DNA of 64,000 nucleotides from Serpens sp035497915. GTDB lineage: Bacteria > Pseudomonadota > Gammaproteobacteria > Pseudomonadales > Pseudomonadaceae. The DNA lies in assembly GCF_035497915.1 (NCBI RefSeq), contig NZ_DATJCS010000012.1, positions 1-64,000 on the forward strand. The letters run 5' to 3'. The notes beneath the pieces were generated by a model. It had not been told where the DNA came from. It worked only from the letters and a program-made list of their open reading frames with translations, and did no database searches. Each line of letters begins with the position of its first letter. The first letter of the stretch is position 1. Of the stretch, positions 53,308 to 62,019 are shown piece by piece. Made by a program: the position numbers and the translations under genes.

Positions 53308-53424
53308 CGGCCCCGTCACCCAACCTTTACCTTCCTTTTACCCCCTCCCTGTTTCCCCCTGACACCCGACTGCCTACCATGGCGGCCGTTCGGAACCATT
53401 CTCGTTCGCTGTCAGGAACCCCTC

Positions 53425-54624
53425 ATGTCTGCCTTCTCCGTCCTGCGCTCCCGCCGTTTCTGGTGGCTGGCGCTGATCGTCCTGTTGCTTGCTGGCCTGG
53501 CCGTGTTCTGGGTGCTGCGCAACGACGCCCAGGCCAACGCCAACCTGCGCACCGCCACCGTCAGCCGGGGTGATATCGAGGACAGCATCACCGCCCTCGG
53601 TACCCTGCAGCCGCGCGACTACGTGGATGTCGGCACCCAGGTCTCCGGCCAGCTGCGCAAGCTGTACGTGGAACTGGGCGACCCGGTCGAGCAGGGCCAG
53701 TTGCTGGCCGAGATCGACCCGACGCTGTTCGAGGCCAAGGTCAACGCCACCCGCGCGCAGCTGACCAGCCAGCGTGCCCAGCTCAAGCAGCAGCAGGCGC
53801 AGAACCGCCTGGCCAACCTGCAGCACCAGCGGCAGAAGGCGCTGTTCGCCGCGCAGGCCACCAGCGAGGAGGCGCTGCAGAGCGCCGAGGCCCAGGCGCA
53901 GATCACCGCCGCGCAGATCGAGGCGCTGCAGGCGCAGATCGCCCAGACCGAGGCGAGCCTCAAGGAAGACCTGGCCAACCTGGAATACACCAAGATCTAT
54001 GCGCCGATGAGCGGCACCGTGGTGTCGCAGTCGGCCAAGCAGGGCCAGACCCTGAACGCCAACCAGAGCGCGCCGGTGATCGTGCAGATCGCCGACCTGT
54101 CGAGCATGACCGTCAAGACCCAGGTCTCCGAGGCGGACATCGGCCGGCTCAGGGCCGGCATGCCGGTGTACTTCACCACCCTCGGCCAGGAGCGGCGCTG
54201 GGAGGCCACCCTCGGCCAGATCCTGCCGACCCCGGAAGTCATCAACAACGTGGTGCTCTACAACGCGCAGTTCGACGTGGACAACCCGGACGGCCGGCTG
54301 ATGACCCAGATGAGCGCCCAGGTGTTCTTCGTCAACGCCCAGGCCCGCGATGTGCCGGTGCTGCCGCTTTCGGCGGTGCAGGGGCTGCGCCCGCAACGCA
54401 ACCCGCAGGGCCCGCTGTTCCGCCTGCAGGTGCTGGAGAACGGCACGCCGGTGGAGCGCGAGGTGCATCTGGGCTTGCGTGACCGGGTACATGTCGAGGT
54501 TCGCGACGGCCTGCGTGAAGGCGAGCAGGTGGTGCTGCCGGCCGGCGCACCGGCGGTGGCGGCCAACGTCGGCGGCCCGGGTGGCCAGCGGCGCATGGGG
54601 CCGGGCGGCGGCCCGCGCTTCTGA
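53425..54624 (+). CDS. macA: MacA-like periplasmic adaptor
   Basis: Membrane-fusion protein of 399 residues. A single N-terminal membrane helix (about 12-31) anchors it. The lipoyl/barrel halves flank a long helical hairpin (about 95-185, QLTSQRAQLKQQQAQNRLAN onward), then a beta-barrel and membrane-proximal domain (about 190-370); the tail is Gly-rich. It links MacB to an outer-membrane factor. First gene of an operon, 10 bp before macB. The set resembles P. aeruginosa pvdRT-opmQ or classical MacAB; the substrate is not determined. Confidence 0.88.
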   Translation: MSAFSVLRSRRFWWLALIVLLLAGLAVFWVLRNDAQANANLRTATVSRGDIEDSITALGTLQPRDYVDVGTQVSGQLRKLYVELGDPVEQGQLLAEIDPTLFEAKVNATRAQLTSQRAQLKQQQAQNRLANLQHQRQKALFAAQATSEEALQSAEAQAQITAAQIEALQAQIAQTEASLKEDLANLEYTKIYAPMSGTVVSQSAKQGQTLNANQSAPVIVQIADLSSMTVKTQVSEADIGRLRAGMPVYFTTLGQERRWEATLGQILPTPEVINNVVLYNAQFDVDNPDGRLMTQMSAQVFFVNAQARDVPVLPLSAVQGLRPQRNPQGPLFRLQVLENGTPVEREVHLGLRDRVHVEVRDGLREGEQVVLPAGAPAVAANVGGPGGQRRMGPGGGPRF

Positions 54625-54634
54625 GGACGTGGAC

Positions 54635-56581
54635 ATGAGCACACCCCTCATCCAGCTGCGCCACATCGACAAGATCTACAACCGCGGCGAACTCGCCGTG
54701 CAGGTGCTGCACGACGTGTCGCTGGACATCCAGCGCGGCGAGTTCGTCGCCATCATCGGCAGCTCCGGTTCCGGCAAGAGCACGCTGATCAACATCCTCG
54801 GCTGCCTGGACCGGCCGACCCGCGGCGACTACCGCTTCGCCGGTCGTAACGTCGGCGAGCTGGGCCGCGACCAGTTGGCCAGCCTGCGCCGCGAGGCGTT
54901 CGGCTTCGTGTTCCAGAGCTACCACCTGATCCCCAGCGCCAACGCGGTGGAGAACGTCGAGATCCCGGCCATCTACGCCGGCCGCCCGGCGGGTGAACGA
55001 CACGAGCGCGCCGAGGCGCTGCTGACCCGCCTGGGCCTCGGCGAGCGCCTGGGTAACCGGCCGAGCCAGCTGTCCGGCGGCCAGCAGCAGCGGGTGTCGA
55101 TCGCCCGCGCGCTGATGAACGACGCCGAGGTGATCCTCGCCGACGAACCCACCGGGGCGCTGGACAGCCAGAGCGGCCGGGAAGTGCTGGCGCTGCTTAA
55201 GGAGCTGAGCGCCCAGGGCAAGACGGTGATCATCATCACCCACGACCGTGACGTGGCCAGCCATGCCGACCGGCTGATCGAACTCAAGGACGGCCGGATC
55301 GTCGCCGACTCCGGCGCGCGGGCTGCGGCGGACGGCTCGGTCAAGGCCTTGGACATCGACGACCAGCCGGCGCGCATCGCCCTGGCCGACACCGGCGAGG
55401 CGGTGCGCATGGCCCTGCGCGCGCTGAAATCCAACCTGTTCCGCACCGTGCTCACCCTGCTCGGCATCGTCATCGGCGTCGCCTCGGTGGTGGCCATGCT
55501 GGCGGTGGGCAATGGCGCCCGCCAGCAGGTGGTGGAGCGCATCAGCGCCATGGGCACCAACCTGCTGACCGTGCGCCCCGGCGCGCCAAACATGCCGCGT
55601 TCGGCCAGCGGCGTGATCGCCACCCTGACCCCGGAGGATGCCCGCGCGGTGGCGCAACTGAACAATGTCGGCGACGCCCTCGGCGAGCTGCAGGGCTCGG
55701 CGACCCTGCGCGTCGGCAACATCGACTACCGCACCAGCATCACCGCCACCAACGCCGGCATGCCGCGCGTGCGCGAGTGGCCGCTGGCCATGGGCAGCTT
55801 CTTCAGTGCCGAGGACGAACGCGCCTACGCCTCGGTGGTGGTGCTGGGCCAGACCGTGGCCGGCAACCTGTTTCCGAATGAGGCCAACCCGGTGGGCCGC
55901 TACCTGATGATCGGCAACGTGCCGTTCCAGGTGATCGGCGTGATGAGCCCGAAGGGCGCCACGCCCTGGGGCCAGGATCAGGATGACGTGGCCCTGGTGC
56001 CGTTCTCCACCGGCAGCCTGCGGCTGTTCGGCCAGCGCTACGTGCAGAGCATCACCGCCTACATCACCGACGTTGCGCGCGTCGAGGAAACCGAGGGGCG
56101 GATCCGCCAGGCACTGCTGGCGCGCCACAACGGCGTGGAGGATTTCCAGATCCGCAATACCGCCTCGCTGCTGGAGGCGGTGACCGCCACCCAGGACACC
56201 CTCACCGTGCTGCTCGGCTCCATCGCGGCGATCTCGCTGCTGGTAGGTGGCATCGGGGTGATGAACATCATGCTGGTCAACGTCACCGAGCGCACCCGCG
56301 AGATCGGCATCCGCATGGCCACCGGCGCGCGCACCGGCAACATTCTCCAGCAGTTCATCACCGAGGCGCTGGTGGTGTCGGCCATCGGCGGCGTGCTGGG
56401 CGTGCTGCTGGGGTTGGGCAGCGCCGCGCTGATCGGCAGCCTGGGCACCGCCGTGCAGTTCACCCTGGCGCCGGTGCTGCTGGCCTTCGGCTGCGCCTTC
56501 GCCACCGGACTGATCTTCGGCCTGATGCCGGCGCGCAAGGCCGCGCACCTGGACCCGGTGCTGGCGCTGGCCTCGGACTGA
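54635..56581 (+). CDS. macB: MacB-like ABC transporter (ATPase plus permease)
   Basis: Fused inner-membrane ABC protein of 648 residues. The N-terminal ATPase has Walker A GSSGSGKST (about 47-55), LSGGQQQRVSIARAL and Walker B ILADEPTGALD. The C-terminal half has the MacB arrangement: a membrane helix near residue 275, a large periplasmic domain, and three helices near the end including GGIGVMNIMLVNVTERTREI. MacB proteins are mechanotransmitters that push substrates from the periplasm through the outer-membrane channel. The ATG at 54635 follows GAGGACGTGGAC. Confidence 0.93.
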   Translation: MSTPLIQLRHIDKIYNRGELAVQVLHDVSLDIQRGEFVAIIGSSGSGKSTLINILGCLDRPTRGDYRFAGRNVGELGRDQLASLRREAFGFVFQSYHLIPSANAVENVEIPAIYAGRPAGERHERAEALLTRLGLGERLGNRPSQLSGGQQQRVSIARALMNDAEVILADEPTGALDSQSGREVLALLKELSAQGKTVIIITHDRDVASHADRLIELKDGRIVADSGARAAADGSVKALDIDDQPARIALADTGEAVRMALRALKSNLFRTVLTLLGIVIGVASVVAMLAVGNGARQQVVERISAMGTNLLTVRPGAPNMPRSASGVIATLTPEDARAVAQLNNVGDALGELQGSATLRVGNIDYRTSITATNAGMPRVREWPLAMGSFFSAEDERAYASVVVLGQTVAGNLFPNEANPVGRYLMIGNVPFQVIGVMSPKGATPWGQDQDDVALVPFSTGSLRLFGQRYVQSITAYITDVARVEETEGRIRQALLARHNGVEDFQIRNTASLLEAVTATQDTLTVLLGSIAAISLLVGGIGVMNIMLVNVTERTREIGIRMATGARTGNILQQFITEALVVSAIGGVLGVLLGLGSAALIGSLGTAVQFTLAPVLLAFGCAFATGLIFGLMPARKAAHLDPVLALASD

Positions 56582-56585
56582 CGCC

Positions 56586-57986
56586 ATGACTCGACTTCGT
56601 AGAGGTATCGCTGTGCACAAACCGCTGCTCACCCTGCTGGCCTCGGCCATCCTGCTCTCCGGCTGCAGCCTGGCGCCGACCTTCGACGAGCCCGAGCTGC
56701 GGCTGCCGGCCCACTGGGGCCAGCCGGTGGCGGGCGGTCAGGCGCTGATCAGCGAGTGGTGGAAGCTGTTCGGCAGCGACGAGCTGGATCGGCTCATGCT
56801 CCAGGCCCAGACCGGCAACCTGGACCTGGCCACCGCGATGAGCCGGGTGCGCCAGGCCGATATCCAGGCGCGCATCGCCGGTGCGTCCCTGCTGCCCAGC
56901 CTGAACGGCACCCTGGGCGGCACGCATTCGGACAGCGAGGGCGGGGCCGCCAGCACCCGCTACAGCGCCGGCCTGTCCGCCAGCTACGAGCTGGATGTGT
57001 GGGGCAGGAACCGTGACAGCCGCACCAGCAGCGAACTGAGCGCCCGGGCCACCGCCTACGAGCGCGACAGCGTGGCGCTGACCGTGAATGCCTCGGTGGC
57101 CACCAGCTACTTCAAGGTGCTGGAGCTGCGCGAGCGCCTGCGTCTGGCCGAGGAAAACCTGGCCAGCGCCGAGCGGGTGATGGCCGTGGTGGAGGCCCGG
57201 GTGCGGCTGGGCGCCGGTACCGAACTGGAACGGGTGCAGCAGCAGACGCTGGTCGAGCAGCGCCGCGCGGCGCTGCCAGGGTTGCGCCAGCAGGTGGCGA
57301 CCGCCGAAACGGCGCTGGCGCTGCTGCTGGGCGAAGCCCCGCAGGGCATTGCCGAACGCATCGAAGCCCGCTCGCTGCACGATCTGCTGCTGCCGGACCC
57401 GATCGCCACCGGCCTGCCGTCGGAACTGCTGCTGCGCCGTCCCGACCTGCGCCGCGCCGAAACCCAGCTGCGCGCCGCCAACGCCAACATCGGCGCGGCC
57501 CGCGCCGCGCTGTTCCCCAGCCTGTCGTTGAGCGCCTCGGCCAGCCTGCAGGATGCCGCGTTGTCCGGGCTGAGCTCGGCGGGGCTGGTCACCAGCGTCG
57601 GCGCCTCGCTGTTGCAGCCGATCTTTCGTGGCGGTGCGTTGCGCGGCCAGGTGGACCTGAGCGAAGAGCGCTACGTGGAACTGGTCGCCAGCTACCGGCA
57701 AACCATCCTCACCGCCCTCAAGGATGTGGAGGACGCGCTGGTGACCGTGCGCGAAGGCCAGTTGCAGTACGCCAGCCAACGCCAGGTGCTGGCCAACGCC
57801 GAGCGCACCTTCCAGCTGGCGGAAACCCAGTACCGCGCCGGTGCGACCGATCTGCTGACCGTGCTCACCGCCCAGCAGACGCTGTCCTCCGCCCGCGACA
57901 CCTTCCTGCAGAACACCTCGGCGCAACTGCTCAACCAGGTGGCCCTGTACAAGGCCCTGGGCGGCGGGTTCGGCGAGCAGGGGTAG
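56586..57986 (+). CDS. NodT-family outer-membrane factor lipoprotein
   Basis: TolC-type outer-membrane factor of 466 residues. The lipobox LLSGC (C27) marks it as a lipoprotein; a GTG at 56613 is an alternative start that would shorten the signal. Two OEP repeats are visible (about 60-270 and 275-460), each with the long alpha-helical arms (DLATAMSRVRQADIQARIAG; LRAANANIGAARAALFPSL) and the barrel-strand ends. It completes the MacAB efflux operon, starting 4 bp after macB. Confidence 0.93.
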   Translation: MTRLRRGIAVHKPLLTLLASAILLSGCSLAPTFDEPELRLPAHWGQPVAGGQALISEWWKLFGSDELDRLMLQAQTGNLDLATAMSRVRQADIQARIAGASLLPSLNGTLGGTHSDSEGGAASTRYSAGLSASYELDVWGRNRDSRTSSELSARATAYERDSVALTVNASVATSYFKVLELRERLRLAEENLASAERVMAVVEARVRLGAGTELERVQQQTLVEQRRAALPGLRQQVATAETALALLLGEAPQGIAERIEARSLHDLLLPDPIATGLPSELLLRRPDLRRAETQLRAANANIGAARAALFPSLSLSASASLQDAALSGLSSAGLVTSVGASLLQPIFRGGALRGQVDLSEERYVELVASYRQTILTALKDVEDALVTVREGQLQYASQRQVLANAERTFQLAETQYRAGATDLLTVLTAQQTLSSARDTFLQNTSAQLLNQVALYKALGGGFGEQG

Positions 57987-58098
57987 GGCGGCGACCTCAA
58001 GCGGCGGCCAAAACGCTGGCGCGCCGACCACCCCACCTGATTCTTCGGCGGTCTGCACGATCCCGTACCAACGCGCCGTCAGGCGCGCCCGGCGGCCG

Positions 58099-58121
58099 GA
58101 AAAAGCGCCGGCTGCGGCGCC
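58099..58121 (-). terminator. Terminator of the iron-reduction operon
   Basis: On the minus strand GCGCC-GCAGCC-GGCGC is followed by TTTTT, starting 6 bp after the flavoreductase stop codon. The stem is short but very GC-rich. Confidence 0.65.
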
Positions 58122-58126
58122 ACCCC

Positions 58127-59659
58127 CTAATAGAGATCCCGCCGATACCGCCCATTCCTGGCCAGCTCATCGACCCGTTCCGCGCCGAGCAGCCCGCGCA
58201 GCAGGGCATCCACCTCGCGGCCCAGGCCCTCCAGGCTGCCGCAGATCAGCAGGCTGGCGCCGCTGTCGATCCACTGACGCAGTGTCCCGGCCTGGTCGCG
58301 CAGCTGGTGCTGCACGTAGCGGCGCTCGGCCTGGTCGCGGGAGAACACCCGGTCCAGCCGGGCCAGGTGACCGCTGGCCAGCCAGTCTTCCAGCTCCTCC
58401 GTCAGCAGGCTGTCATGGGCGGCGTTACGCTCGCCGTACAGCAGCCAGTGCCCGTGCTGGCCCAGCGCTTGCCGTTCGCGCAGGTGCGCGCGCAGCCCGG
58501 CCAGGCCGGTGCCGTTGCCGATCAGGATCAGCGGGCCGCAGATGTTCGGCAACTGGAAGGACGGGTTGGCACGCAGCCGCAGATCGATGCGCTCGCCGGG
58601 TTCGGCGTGCCGGCACAGCCAGCCGGAGCCCAGACCCGGGCTGCCATCCGGGGTGTGCGTCAGGCGCACCAGCAGCTCCACGCCACCGTCGGCGGGCAGT
58701 GAAGCGATGGAGTAGTCGCGGTGGTTCAGGCGCGGGAGCTGTTCCAGCAGTTGGTCAACGCGCATGCCGGCCAGGGAAGCGTCGGCTGCCGGCCAGCGGC
58801 GGCTGGCCAGCTCGCCGATAAGCGCGTCGTCCGGCTCGCTTAGCCGCAATGCGCGCAGCTTCTGGCGGACCGTCGCCGACGGCAGGCGTGGCGCGATCTC
58901 GGCGATGTCGCCGGCCTGCCAGTGCGCGGGACCGTCCAGCGGCTCCAGGCGGATGCGGTAGACCGCAGCGCCCTGGCTGCCGGGATTCAGGCAGCCGCGC
59001 TCGGCCAGCCGCCAGGGGCTGAATGCGGGCGCAGCCCATTCCTCGTAGTCCTGTTGGCCACTCAGCTGGGCCAGCTGCCACTGCCAGCGGCTCAGCGTGG
59101 CGGGTGCCAACCGGTCCACTTCCAGCCGGTCGAACAGCGGGGTGGCCTGACCCTGGCGCAGGCGCTCATCCACGGCGCGGGCGAAGCCGCAGAACTGCCG
59201 GTAAGCGCGGTCGCCCAGGCCGAGCAGGGCGTATTGCAGCTCGCGCAGGTCGGTCTGTTGGTCCAGCAGGCGCAGGAAGCGGGCGCCGTTGTCGGGTGCC
59301 TCGCCCTCGCCGTAGGTCGCCAGCACCAGCAGCAGGCGGCGCTGGCGCACGAGATCCCGGGGCGTCAGCGCATCCAGCGGCACGGCGGCCGCAGGCAGGC
59401 CGCCCCGCACGAGTTGCTCGGCGCTGCGTTCGGCAATCCGGCGCGCCTGGCCACCCTGGCTGGCGTAGGCGATCAGCAGGTGGTCATCGACGGGGAGGGC
59501 AGGCTTCGCACGCGCGCGCCGCCAGGCCAGGCCGCACAGGCCGAGCCAGGCCAGTGTCACCAGGGCGGCGGACAGTTCGCGCGACGGCTGCCAGGCCAAC
59601 AGCAGCGCAGCCAGCAGCAGGCAGGCCGCGAATGGCCAGTAGGCGAGCCAGCGTGGCAT
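58127..59659 (-). CDS. Membrane-anchored flavodoxin-FNR reductase (CysJ-like)
   Basis: 510 residues. Two N-terminal helices (about 8-24 and 30-46) hold it in the inner membrane. A flavodoxin domain for FMN follows (about 60-200, IAYASQGGQARRIAERSAEQ; LATYGEGEAPDN). A CysJ-type FAD/NADPH domain comes next, with RDYSIAS for FAD, IGNGTGLAGLRAHL for NADPH and the C-terminal NGRYRRDLY. It can pass NADPH electrons to a membrane or periplasmic acceptor. Related genes in Pseudomonas (PA4513) are fused to PepSY-TM modules, and here the PepSY-TM part is a separate gene upstream. A REP doublet lies between it and the DUF4198 gene. Likely role: reduction of ferric chelates. Confidence 0.85.
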   Translation of the reverse strand: MPRWLAYWPFAACLLLAALLLAWQPSRELSAALVTLAWLGLCGLAWRRARAKPALPVDDHLLIAYASQGGQARRIAERSAEQLVRGGLPAAAVPLDALTPRDLVRQRRLLLVLATYGEGEAPDNGARFLRLLDQQTDLRELQYALLGLGDRAYRQFCGFARAVDERLRQGQATPLFDRLEVDRLAPATLSRWQWQLAQLSGQQDYEEWAAPAFSPWRLAERGCLNPGSQGAAVYRIRLEPLDGPAHWQAGDIAEIAPRLPSATVRQKLRALRLSEPDDALIGELASRRWPAADASLAGMRVDQLLEQLPRLNHRDYSIASLPADGGVELLVRLTHTPDGSPGLGSGWLCRHAEPGERIDLRLRANPSFQLPNICGPLILIGNGTGLAGLRAHLRERQALGQHGHWLLYGERNAAHDSLLTEELEDWLASGHLARLDRVFSRDQAERRYVQHQLRDQAGTLRQWIDSGASLLICGSLEGLGREVDALLRGLLGAERVDELARNGRYRRDLY

Positions 59660-59720
59660 GCGGGTACTCCTTTGGAACAGGTCGAATAGCGGAGTCTGCC
59701 TGTGGGACTGCGACCTGCCT

Positions 59721-59789
59721 GTGGGAGCGGACTTGTCCGCGAGCCGCTGGCTTCGGAGTGCACCTCATCGCGGACAAGTCCGCTCCCAC
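59721..59789. repeat. REP doublet, family C
   Basis: GTGGGAGCGGACTTGTCCGC and inverted TCGCGGACAAGTCCGCTCCC lie inside the operon, in the 160-bp gap between the DUF4198 and flavoreductase genes. It may alter relative expression of the two. Confidence 0.85.
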
Positions 59790-59819
59790 GCAAATCCCGG
59801 CAGGACCAGGGGCGGCGAA

Positions 59820-60737
59820 TCAGGGCGCCAGCACTTCCAGCGTGGCGCTGTAGGAGGCGCGGCGCTCGGTGACCGGCTTCTTCACGCCCTTGTCGGTGCG
59901 CAGCTCAGCTTCCAGCCAGTACATGCCCGGCGCCGGCCAGGTGACGGTCAGGCGGCCCTTGCCGTCGGTCTTCAGGGTCAGCTCGTTGGTGGCGTCACGG
60001 TAGCGGTTGCCGCCGGGGATCACGGTCACGTCCACGTCCGCCGCCGGCTTGCCGTCGAGCAGGAAATCGAAGGTGGCGGTCTCCCCGGCGAACAGGTCGT
60101 TCGGGTGGGTGACCGGCACCAGTTCCAGGCCGACCTTGGTGGGTTTGAGCACGCTGGTGGTGGTGTCGCCGGAGGTGACGAACACCTCCATGCGGTTGCT
60201 GCCCTGGGTCACGCGCAGCTCGTCGGCTTGGGTCGGGATGCTCTTGCTCAGGTCCTCGAGCTTGCCCATCCAGCGGTGGGCGACGCCGTTTTCCTTCCAG
60301 GAAGCCATCAGGCCCTGGTTGGCCACGGCCAGCTTGTAGGTGCCCTTCTGGGTCAGCTGTACATCGAAGGTGGTGCGGTAGCGGCCGACGGCGCCGTTCT
60401 GCGGCTCCACTGGACTGCCGTCCGGTGCGAGGATCACCAGCTTGTTGGCCGGGCGGCGCATCGGCGCCGGCGCGGCCGGCTTGTCACCTTGCGCGGCGGC
60501 CGGTGCGGCCTGCGGGCCACGGGCGGGCAGGGCCAGCGGCTTGCCGACACCCTCGAGCTGCAGGGGGAAATGCTCGAAGTAGAACAGGTCGTTGGAGACG
60601 GCGGCGTCCACGGTAACCCAGGGTTCTTCACCCGACAGCACGGTGGCCGACGGCAGCATCCAGGCACGGTGTGCCTGGGCGGACAGGGGCAGGGTGACGG
60701 CCAGGGCCAGGGCGGTCCATTTCAGCAGGCGATTCAT
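59820..60737 (-). CDS. DUF4198 periplasmic protein
   Basis: 305 residues with a signal peptide ending SAQA-H (about residue 22). The mature protein has the DUF4198 pattern: N-terminal HRAWMLPSATVLSGEEPWVTVD and C-terminal beta-strand repeats, including LTLKTDGKGRLTVTWPAPGMYWLEA, typical of an Ig-like/CbiK-type fold seen beside metal transporters. A Pro/Ala-rich linker lies at about 70-95. The His at the mature N-terminus could contact metal. Third gene of the operon, 15 bp after DUF2271. The function is not established; periplasmic metal or chelate binding is inferred. Confidence 0.85.
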   Translation of the reverse strand: MNRLLKWTALALAVTLPLSAQAHRAWMLPSATVLSGEEPWVTVDAAVSNDLFYFEHFPLQLEGVGKPLALPARGPQAAPAAAQGDKPAAPAPMRRPANKLVILAPDGSPVEPQNGAVGRYRTTFDVQLTQKGTYKLAVANQGLMASWKENGVAHRWMGKLEDLSKSIPTQADELRVTQGSNRMEVFVTSGDTTTSVLKPTKVGLELVPVTHPNDLFAGETATFDFLLDGKPAADVDVTVIPGGNRYRDATNELTLKTDGKGRLTVTWPAPGMYWLEAELRTDKGVKKPVTERRASYSATLEVLAP

Positions 60738-60752
60738 GAGCGGCTTCCTTGA

Positions 60753-61256
60753 TCAGGGTTTGACGGTGAGGGTGATGGCGCCCAGCTCGCTGGTGCCCTG
60801 GGCGGTGGCGGTCGCAGCCTGCGGCCAGGTGAAGGGCACCCGCAGCAGCTCGCGCCCGCCGACTTCACGGGCGGCTTCCACCACCAGGTTGTAGTTGCCG
60901 GCCGGCAGGGACTTCAGCGGCGCTTCGCTGCCCTTGTAGCTCAACTGGTGGGCGCCCACCGTGCGGGTGGCGGCCGAAACGCCATCGACCGGCATTTCCA
61001 GGCTACGGCCGCTGCGCCGCCACCACTGGCGCAGGTCCTTGAGCCACTTCTCGCCTTCCTTGTCCTTCATCTTCACGTCGTACCACACGGCCAGGTTGGC
61101 CACGTGGCTCTGGTCCGGTGTTTCCAGCCACAGGGCCACGTAGGGGCGGTGGTACTCGGCGACGTCCAGGCGCGGGATTTCCACGCTGATGTCCAGGTCG
61201 GCAGCCAGGGCCGCCGGACTGAACAGAACCACCAGAGGCAGCAGGTGCTTGCGCAT
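60753..61256 (-). CDS. DUF2271 periplasmic protein
   Basis: 167 residues with a signal peptide ending ALAA-D (about residue 19). The DUF2271 core includes RPYVALWLETPDQSHVANLA and WLKDLRQWWRRSGRSLEMPVDGVSAATR. In iron-regulated clusters DUF2271 proteins accompany PepSY-TM reductases and TonB receptors; the biochemical role is unknown. It starts 10 bp after the PepSY-TM gene. Confidence 0.87.
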   Translation of the reverse strand: MRKHLLPLVVLFSPAALAADLDISVEIPRLDVAEYHRPYVALWLETPDQSHVANLAVWYDVKMKDKEGEKWLKDLRQWWRRSGRSLEMPVDGVSAATRTVGAHQLSYKGSEAPLKSLPAGNYNLVVEAAREVGGRELLRVPFTWPQAATATAQGTSELGAITLTVKP

Positions 61257-61266
61257 ATGGGTTTCC

Positions 61267-61860
61267 TTAATGAATGAACAGCAGAGCCAGCACGACGGGG
61301 ATCACCACACCCAGCGCGGTCAGCGGCCAGGTGCTGGGGCGCCCCACGGCATGGCGATGCAGCAACAACAGACCGGTGACACAGAAGATCACGCAGGCCA
61401 CGGCGAACAGATCGATGAACCAGCTCCAGGCCGTGCCGGTGTGGCGGCCCTTGTGCAGGTCATTGAAGTAGGCGATCCAGCCGCGATCGGTGACTTCGTA
61501 CTCCAGTTCGCCGGAGGCCAGCTCCAGGCTCAGCCAGGCGTCGCCGCCGGGACGCGGCAGGCCGATGTACAGCTCGCCATCCGACCACTCGGCCTCACGC
61601 CCGGCCAGGCGAAGGTCGAGGCGGTCTTCCAGCCAGTCGGCCAGCTCGGCCGGCAAGCCCTCCTCGGGCGTCTCCGCCAGCAGGCGCTCCTGCAGGAGTT
61701 CGGGCAGTTGCTCGATGCGGCTGGAGACCTGCGCCTTGCCTTCGATCTGTCCGGCGTGGTTCAGGGTGATGCCAGTGACGGCGAACAGCAGCATGCCGGC
61801 CAGGCAGAGCGCCGAGCTGATCCAGTGCCATTGGCGGAGGGTGCCGAGCCAGAGACGCAT
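61267..61860 (-). CDS. PepSY-associated transmembrane protein
   Basis: 197 residues from the ATG at 61860 (an upstream in-frame ATG at 61896 is less likely). Three hydrophobic segments: about 15-35 (WISSALCLAGMLLFAVTGIT), near 145-165 and 175-197. His-rich positions flank them (WHW; NDLHKGRHTG; LLLHRHAVG), as in PiuB/FoxB-type heme or ferric-chelate reductases. The short extracytoplasmic region is an abbreviated PepSY domain. First gene of the four-gene operon, near a TonB receptor on the same strand. Confidence 0.82.
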   Translation of the reverse strand: MRLWLGTLRQWHWISSALCLAGMLLFAVTGITLNHAGQIEGKAQVSSRIEQLPELLQERLLAETPEEGLPAELADWLEDRLDLRLAGREAEWSDGELYIGLPRPGGDAWLSLELASGELEYEVTDRGWIAYFNDLHKGRHTGTAWSWFIDLFAVACVIFCVTGLLLLHRHAVGRPSTWPLTALGVVIPVVLALLFIH

Positions 61861-61979
61861 GGGAGACTGGTTCCGGTAGGTGGGGTTACGGCACAAGGCC
61901 AGTAGGAATGGGGCGGGATTCTACGGGGCTTCAGGGTGCGGATGTTAGGGATTTACCAATAACATACATTCGCAACGAG

Positions 61980-62010
61980 ACGGCCCCGTCATCCGCTGAT
62001 GAGGGGCCGT
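61980..62010 (-). terminator. Hairpin after the TonB receptor gene
   Basis: ACGGCCCC-GTCATC-CGCT-GATGA-GGGGCCGT forms a long stem just past the receptor stop codon at 62020. There is no strong U-tract on the minus strand, so termination may be incomplete and read into the PepSY operon. Confidence 0.5.
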
Positions 62011-62019
62011 GTTCAGGGG

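Noticed and set aside
61897..61979. Fur box upstream of the PepSY operon
   Set aside because: The AT-rich patch near 61950-61970 matches the 19-bp Fur consensus at only three or four positions on either strand.
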